A stretch of DNA of 64,000 nucleotides from Amycolatopsis pretoriensis (lineage in GTDB: Bacteria > Actinomycetota > Actinomycetes > Mycobacteriales > Pseudonocardiaceae). Under the pieces are notes generated by a model. The model was not told where the DNA came from, ran no database searches, and was given only the letters and a program-made list of their open reading frames with translations. Shown here piece after piece: positions 59,418 to 64,000 of this stretch. The stretch is taken from NCBI RefSeq assembly GCF_900107925.1, contig NZ_FNUJ01000001.1, positions 434,001 to 498,000 on the forward strand. The letters run 5' to 3'. The translations under genes and the position numbers were made by a program. How positions within the stretch are numbered: position 1 is the first letter of the stretch; the number at the start of each line of letters is the position of its first letter.

Positions 59418-60418
59418 GCGAGGCGCTCGTGCTCGACGTCGACGGCGTCGAGGTCAAGATCAGCAGCCCGGACAAGGTCTACTTCCCGGAGCAGGGGCAG
59501 ACGAAGCTCGACCTCGTCGAGTACTACCGGGCGATCTCCGGGCCGCTGCTGGCACGGCTCGGCGGGCGTCCGCTGCTGCTGGAGCGCTACCCGGACGGCG
59601 CGGGCGGCAAGAACTGGTTCCAGAAACGCGTCCCGAAGGGCGCGCCGCCGTGGCTGAGCACCACCGTCGTTTCGACGCCGAACGGCACGACCAGCGACGC
59701 GCTCGTGGCCAAGGACCTGGCCCACATCCTGTGGGCGGTGAACCTCGGGTGCCTCGGCTTCCACGTCTGGCCGTACCTGGCCGACACCCCCGAGGTGACC
59801 GACGAGCTGCGTGTCGACCTCGACCCGTCGCCGGGGATCGGGTTCGACGAGCTGCGCGAGGCCGCGCTGCTGACCCGGGAGTTCCTGGCCGAGCACGGCA
59901 TCGAAGGACATCTGAAGACATCCGGGTCCCGGGGGTTGCACCTGTACGTGATGCTCGAACCGCGGTGGGACAGCTTCCAGGTGCGGGCCGCGGCCGTCGC
60001 GCTCGCGCGGGCGCTGGAGCGGCGGCACCCGGAGAAGATCACCGCGCAGTGGTGGAAGGAGGAACGCGGCTCGCGCGTGTTCGTCGACTTCAACCAGAAC
60101 GCACCGCACAAGACCGTGTTCGGCACCTGGTGCGTGCGGCCGCGGGTGGGCGGCCAGGTGTCGACGCCGATCGCGTGGGACGAGCTGGACGGCGTCGAGC
60201 CGGACGCGTTCACCCTGAGCACGGTGCCGGCGCGGGTGGCCGAACGCGGCGACCCGTGGGCCGGGGCGGGGGAGCGGCCGCAGTCGATCGAGCCGTTGCT
60301 TCAAATGTCCGAAGCGGACATGGCGAACGGGATGATGGACGCGCCGTGGCCGCCGGTGTACCCGAAGATGCCGAACGAGCCGCCGCGGGTGGCGCCGAGC
60401 CGGGCGAAGAAGGCGTGA
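59414..60418 (+). CDS. LigD-type primase/polymerase
   Basis: 334 residues, ATG overlapping the ligase stop. Signatures: SPDKVYFPEQGQTKLDLVEYYRAI, RYPDGAGGKNWFQKRVP, LRVDLDPSPG (catalytic DxD), KTSGSRGLHLYV and VDFNQNAPHKTV. This is the archaeo-eukaryotic primase polymerase of LigD as a separate protein. No Ku gene is in the window. Confidence 0.92.
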   Translation: MSEALVLDVDGVEVKISSPDKVYFPEQGQTKLDLVEYYRAISGPLLARLGGRPLLLERYPDGAGGKNWFQKRVPKGAPPWLSTTVVSTPNGTTSDALVAKDLAHILWAVNLGCLGFHVWPYLADTPEVTDELRVDLDPSPGIGFDELREAALLTREFLAEHGIEGHLKTSGSRGLHLYVMLEPRWDSFQVRAAAVALARALERRHPEKITAQWWKEERGSRVFVDFNQNAPHKTVFGTWCVRPRVGGQVSTPIAWDELDGVEPDAFTLSTVPARVAERGDPWAGAGERPQSIEPLLQMSEADMANGMMDAPWPPVYPKMPNEPPRVAPSRAKKA

Positions 60419-60419
60419 G

Positions 60420-60866
60420 GTGGCCACCGTCGCGGAATGCCCGGCCGACGACGGGTTCCTGCGGGCGCTGCTGACGGCGATGACGGCCGAGCTGGTGGTG
60501 GTGTACGACCTGCCGCCGGACGCGCGCCCGCGGCCGCTGGCCCCGGCGAGCCGGTTCCTGTTGGCCCGTGACGGTTCCCGCGCGATCGGCTGCTGCGCGG
60601 TGGAGCCGGTTTCGCCGGGCGTGTACGAGCTGAAACGGATGTTCGTGGCACCGGACGTGCGCGGCACGGGCGTCTCGACGGCGCTGGTGGCGGAGTCCGA
60701 GCGCCTGGCCCGCAGCGACGGCGGAGTGCTGATCCGCCTGGAGACGGGCGTCCGCCAGCCGGCGGCGATGCGGTTGTACGAGCGGGCGGGGTACCGGCGG
60801 GTGCCGAACTTCCCGCCGCACGACGGTGATCCGGAGTCGGTCTGCTACGAGAAGGAGCTGGCTTAG
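60420..60866 (+). CDS. GNAT family N-acetyltransferase
   Basis: 148 residues, GTG two bases after the polymerase stop. Acetyl-CoA motif FVAPDVRGTGVSTALVAESE and LETGVRQPAAMRLYERAGYRRV. Small-molecule acetyltransferase type; likely co-transcribed with the ligase pair but functionally unrelated as far as I can see. Converges with the MFS gene, overlapping its end by four bases. Confidence 0.82.
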   Translation: MATVAECPADDGFLRALLTAMTAELVVVYDLPPDARPRPLAPASRFLLARDGSRAIGCCAVEPVSPGVYELKRMFVAPDVRGTGVSTALVAESERLARSDGGVLIRLETGVRQPAAMRLYERAGYRRVPNFPPHDGDPESVCYEKELA

Positions 60867-62005
60867 CCGGTCGGCGGGGCAAGCCGGGGCGTGAGCTGGG
60901 TCCAGGCGACCAGTGCCACCAACGCCGTCACACCGAACACCGCGGCCTGACCCACCCCGGACGCCGCCGCGCCGGCCAGCGGTGCCGCCGCGGTCTGACC
61001 GGCGCCCAGTCCCGCGAACGACCACGTGACCCCGCGGGCCGGCCGCTCGGGGAACAGCCGTGCCGCCCAGAGGATGCACAGCCCCGTCAACGCCATGTAC
61101 GTCAAGCCGAACAGCGCGCTCGACACGAGCGCGCCGGGCAATCCCGGACGCGGCAGGGCCAGCAGGCCGATTCCGCACGCCGCGAGTGTCCACGCCGCCA
61201 CGTTCGCGATCCGCAAGCCCACCCGTTCGGCCAGCCGGCCCGCCCAACCGCCGAACAGCCCGGCCACGCCGATCGCGCACCAGCTGCACGTGACCGCGAC
61301 CGGGCTCAGACCCGCTTCGGCCAGCCGTGAACTCGAAAACGTCCAGTACGGCGCGCTCGTCACCCCGATCAGCACCGAATTGACCACCAGCGGTGCCATC
61401 CCGCGGGTGGAGCCGGGATCCGCCGGGGCGGCCGGTGTCCGGGGCAGCACCCGCCACGCGATCAGCGTCACAGCCACGCCGGCGGCGGCGAACGCCGACC
61501 AGATCGCGGGCCAGCCGAACGCCAGCAGCGGTGTGAACGCCGACGCCGCCAGCCCCAGCCCGGTCCCGGTGTTGGCCCAGGTCTGCGCCCGGTCCCGGAC
61601 GCCTGGGCCGACCGTCCGGCCGATCAGCTGGGCGACGCCGGGCGAAACGAGACCCGCGCCGGCGCCCGCGACCAGGATGCCCGCCCCGAAGACGACGACC
61701 CCCGGGGCCGCCGCCATCAAGCCGAGGCCGAGCGTCGCCGACACGCCGGCCAGGACGACCGTGCCGCGCGCCGACCGCCGGGACGTCACCGGCGACACCA
61801 GCAGCCCGAGGCCGTACCCGGCGGTCGACAAGCCGCCGAGAACGCCGGCGCCGACCGTCGTGAGCCCGAACGTCTCGCTGAACCGCGGCACGAACAGCCC
61901 GTACGCGTAGCGCGCGAAGCCGTAGCAGAGGGCGATCACGCTCGCCCCGGCCGCGGCGGTCGACCACCACGCGGCCGCCGGCTTCCGTTCCGTTTCGAGA
62001 GCCAT
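60863..62005 (-). CDS. MFS transporter (12-TM)
   Basis: 380 residues, ATG 62005 with GGAGGG just upstream. Twelve helices with YGFARYAYGLFVPRF in TM1 and a long Ala/Gly-rich core; CynX/YbfB-like type. Divergent from the TetR at 62098 across a perfect 20-bp palindrome; it is the natural target of that repressor. Confidence 0.88.
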   Translation of the reverse strand: MALETERKPAAAWWSTAAAGASVIALCYGFARYAYGLFVPRFSETFGLTTVGAGVLGGLSTAGYGLGLLVSPVTSRRSARGTVVLAGVSATLGLGLMAAAPGVVVFGAGILVAGAGAGLVSPGVAQLIGRTVGPGVRDRAQTWANTGTGLGLAASAFTPLLAFGWPAIWSAFAAAGVAVTLIAWRVLPRTPAAPADPGSTRGMAPLVVNSVLIGVTSAPYWTFSSSRLAEAGLSPVAVTCSWCAIGVAGLFGGWAGRLAERVGLRIANVAAWTLAACGIGLLALPRPGLPGALVSSALFGLTYMALTGLCILWAARLFPERPARGVTWSFAGLGAGQTAAAPLAGAAASGVGQAAVFGVTALVALVAWTQLTPRLAPPTG

Positions 62006-62016
62006 ACCCTCCACCA

Positions 62017-62036
62017 AACAGACAGGTCTGTCTGTT
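62017..62036. promoter_or_regulatory. TetR operator candidate
   Basis: AACAGACAG-GT-CTGTCTGTT: perfect 9-bp arms with a 2-bp centre between the divergent MFS and TetR genes. Confidence 0.75.
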
Positions 62037-62097
62037 GTCAATCGATGGTAGGATCAGTGCAGTTCAGCAGCCATACCGCTCGGTCAGGAGGAACGCT

Positions 62098-62658
62098 GTG
62101 GGCCGTACCCCTCCCGGCGCAGCACGAGCCAAGGTCCTGAAAGCCGCGTCGACGCTCTTCTACCGCGACGGCATCCACGCCGTCGGCGTCGACACGGTGG
62201 CGGCCGAGGCGGGCGTGACGAAAGCGGCGCTCTACGGCAACTTCGGCTCCAAGACCCGGCTCGTCGTCGCCTACCTGCGGGACCGCGACCGACGCTGGCA
62301 GGAGGAGATCGACCGGATCACCGAAGCGCACGCCGGCCCGCGCGACCGGGTGCTGGCGGTGTTCGACGCCTACGAAGACTGGCTGGCCCGCGACGACTAC
62401 CGCGGCTGCGCCTTCCTCAACGCGACTTCGGAGTTCCCCGACCCCGGCGACCCGGTCCGGGAAGTCGTCCGCCACCACAAGACCGCGGTGCGCGGCTTCC
62501 TGCGGGCCCAGCTCGACCGCGGGGGACGCGCCGACGCCGAAACGCTCGCCGACGAGCTGATGCTGCTGCTCGAAGGCGCCGCGGTCACGGCGGTGGTCGC
62601 CCGGACCGCACAGCCGTTTCGCACGGCGAAGCGGCTCGCGGAGACTCTGACCGCCTAG
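62098..62658 (+). CDS. TetR-family regulator
   Basis: 186 residues, GTG 62098 with GGAGGAA upstream. HTH: RAKVLKAASTLFYRDGIHAVGVDTVAAEAGVTKAALYGNFGSKTRLVV. C-terminal with DDYRGCAFLNATSEFPD. Common fluoroquinolone/steroid-exporter repressor type. It controls the divergent MFS gene through the palindrome at 62017-62036. Its stop shares CTAG with the convergent gene. Confidence 0.9.
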   Translation: MGRTPPGAARAKVLKAASTLFYRDGIHAVGVDTVAAEAGVTKAALYGNFGSKTRLVVAYLRDRDRRWQEEIDRITEAHAGPRDRVLAVFDAYEDWLARDDYRGCAFLNATSEFPDPGDPVREVVRHHKTAVRGFLRAQLDRGGRADAETLADELMLLLEGAAVTAVVARTAQPFRTAKRLAETLTA

Positions 62659-62936
62659 ATCTCCAGGTCCAGCGAGAGCTGGCCGAGGTCATCGCCGCCC
62701 GGGGCCACACGCACGCCCGCCGGGGGCGCGGGCAGCGTCGCCACGCACGCCGGGCAGGGTGCCACCTCCGACGTCGTCAGGTCCACCGGCTTCCAGCTGC
62801 GGGACTCGCGCTCCCCACACGCCGAACGCCGGTAGCGCAGGTCGCCGGAGCGGGTCATCAAGTGCGCCAACGGCACTTCCTCGGGCAGCACGCCGACCAG
62901 GTACCAGCGTGGTGCGCTCACCGCGGTGGTCGTCAT
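62655..62936 (-). CDS. Hypothetical Cys-containing small protein
   Basis: 93 residues, ATG 62936. Contains SACGERESRSW and APCPACVATLP; three Cys in a CxxC-plus-Cys arrangement suggest a zinc-ribbon-like site. Acidic C-terminus (LGQLSLDLEI). No function assigned. Downstream (same strand) of the CobW-family gene by 65 bases, though transcription goes from CobW toward this gene. Confidence 0.65.
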   Translation of the reverse strand: MTTTAVSAPRWYLVGVLPEEVPLAHLMTRSGDLRYRRSACGERESRSWKPVDLTTSEVAPCPACVATLPAPPAGVRVAPGGDDLGQLSLDLEI

Positions 62937-63004
62937 GGCCGTCAGTCTCCGTCGCCGCTCCCGCGACCCGGGCGCATTTGCCGATCTTCGGCGTGGCGGG
63001 TGCG

Positions 63005-64000
63005 TCAGGCCTGGTCGGGGAGGTAGCGGAGGATGTGCAGCAACCCGCGCTCGTCGACGACCGACGGGTCCGGCGCGACGCACGCGGCCAGCTCGGCGAG
63101 CACCGCGCCGGAGTCGAGGCCCGCGCCGATCAGCACCAGTTCCGTGCGCCGCAGTGCGCCCGCCGGCCACGCCGACCGCTCCAGCTGCACGAACCCGCCG
63201 ACGGTGTGCAGGTGGAAGCGCGCGCCGGCGCCGAAGTCCGCCTGGCCCTTCATCCGGTACAGCCCGGCCGGGCGCCGCTCGAGCCACTCGACGAACGCCT
63301 TCGGCGCGAGCGGTGTCTCCGCGGTGAACGTCACCGTCTCGTACGCGGCGTGCAGGTGCTCGGAGTGGTCGTGCTCGCGCAGGTCGTCGAACGACAGCTG
63401 GCCGACGCGCTCGCCGCGGGGCTCGGGGTCGAAGAACAGCCGCGGGTCGACGCGCCCGTGCGAGGTGACCAGCAGCGGACGGCCCGGGGCGAGCTCCTCG
63501 ACGGTCGCGGTGACCTTCGCCAGCTCGTCGGCCGGCACCCGGTCGGCCTTGTTCAGCACCACCAGGTCGGCCAGCCGCACGTGGTCGGCCAGTTCGGGGT
63601 GGCGCTCGCGGGCGGACTCGAACTCGGCGGCGTCCACCACCTCGGCCAGCCCGCCGTAGCGGATGTCCGGGTTCTCGCTGGCGATCATCAGCCGGATCAG
63701 GTCGCGCGGCTCGGCGATGCCGCTGGCCTCGACGACGATGACGTCGATCCCGGCCTCCGGCGCCGCGAGCCGGCCCAGCATGGCGTCGAGCCCGCTCGCG
63801 TCGACCGCGCAGCAGAGACACCCGTTGCCGAGCGAGACCATCGTGTCGACCTGGCCGGCCACGGCGAGCGCGTCGACGTTCACGCTGCCGAAGTCGTTGA
63901 CCACGACGCCGACCCGGGCGCCCTCGCGGTTGGCGAGCAGGTGGTTGAGCAGCGTCGTCTTGCCCGCGCCGAGGAACCCGGCGACGAGGACCACGGGGAT
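63005..64000 (-). CDS. CobW/YciC-type metallochaperone GTPase, N-terminus outside window
   Basis: At least 331 residues; the frame is still open at the window end, so the true start is beyond 64000. Walker A GFLGAGKTTLLNHLL, metal-binding CxCC in NGCLCC, VEASGIAEP, NKAD (guanine specificity), and the C-terminal CobW domain (FHLHTVGGFVQLERSAWP). COG0523-type GTPases insert zinc or other metals into client proteins. The substrate metal cannot be read. Followed by the small Cys-containing gene. Confidence 0.9.
   Translation of the reverse strand: MPVVLVAGFLGAGKTTLLNHLLANREGARVGVVVNDFGSVNVDALAVAGQVDTMVSLGNGCLCCAVDASGLDAMLGRLAAPEAGIDVIVVEASGIAEPRDLIRLMIASENPDIRYGGLAEVVDAAEFESARERHPELADHVRLADLVVLNKADRVPADELAKVTATVEELAPGRPLLVTSHGRVDPRLFFDPEPRGERVGQLSFDDLREHDHSEHLHAAYETVTFTAETPLAPKAFVEWLERRPAGLYRMKGQADFGAGARFHLHTVGGFVQLERSAWPAGALRRTELVLIGAGLDSGAVLAELAACVAPDPSVVDERGLLHILRYLPDQA

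Noticed and set aside
1..64000. CRISPR arrays, insertion sequences, prophage, tRNA or rRNA
   Set aside because: No regularly spaced repeats, transposase, integrase, capsid or RNA-gene signatures were seen in either strand.

Overview
The window is very GC-rich actinobacterial DNA with high GC at third codon positions, many GTG starts, ATGA/GTGA overlaps and several apparently leaderless promoters. DUF6292, DUF5709, DUF5313, MmyB-type XRE regulators, deazaflavin-dependent reductases and DUF385-type proteins point to Pseudonocardiaceae, most likely Amycolatopsis. This placement is inference from family content; no rRNA is present. I see no tRNA, rRNA, CRISPR array, insertion sequence, prophage or replication origin. 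The window looks like a chromosomal accessory/regulatory region.

Layout. 1-5.6 kb: acyl-CoA dehydrogenase end, GNAT, ROK regulator, DUF6292 gene, a strong hairpin, and a ClC channel with CBS domains. 5.6-9.5 kb (minus): a MarR gene, then a tightly coupled operon of OmpR response regulator, histidine kinase, small lipoprotein, three-helix protein and HxlR regulator. 9.5-17.2 kb: FAD monooxygenase/deazaflavin reductase pair, then two XRE-regulated detoxification modules (MFS plus CMD; SDR). 17.2-19.6 kb is a scar of joined gene remnants (amine oxidase, MHS transporter, RibBA). 19.6-22 kb: quinone oxidoreductase and MocR regulator.

22-42 kb is the most interesting part. Six near-identical palindromes, TGGACT-N4-(A/G)GTCC(A/T), lie in front of, or between, divergent transcription units. 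They cover a GNAT/aldo-keto reductase/MFS/ECF-sigma operon, an SDR/MFS pair, an AlkA-type glycosylase opposite an AhpD-like/PEP-mutase-like/nitroreductase/quinone-reductase operon, a uracil-DNA-glycosylase-family gene, msrB opposite a DUF5709/molybdo-oxidoreductase/flavin-reductase operon, and a TetR gene. I read this as one TetR-controlled stress regulon joining electrophile and peroxide removal, methionine-sulfoxide repair, DNA base repair and export. Several remnants (DsbA-like, quinone oxidoreductase, NDH-2) lie between its units, which suggests assembly by repeated duplication and loss.

42-47.4 kb carries contact/secretion genes: a YD-repeat RHS protein with a short hydrophobic tail, and a WXG-type pair whose larger member ends in a DUF4474-like domain. 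47.5-64 kb holds ordinary accessory functions: LysR/SDR pair with a textbook T-N11-A box, RluA-type pseudouridine synthase, MarR, LLM oxidoreductase, HelD-like helicase, two MFS exporters, DUF1015, prenyltransferase-like and DinB genes, an NHEJ-type ligase plus LigD-type polymerase pair, a TetR/MFS pair with a 20-bp palindrome, and a CobW-family GTPase cut by the window end.
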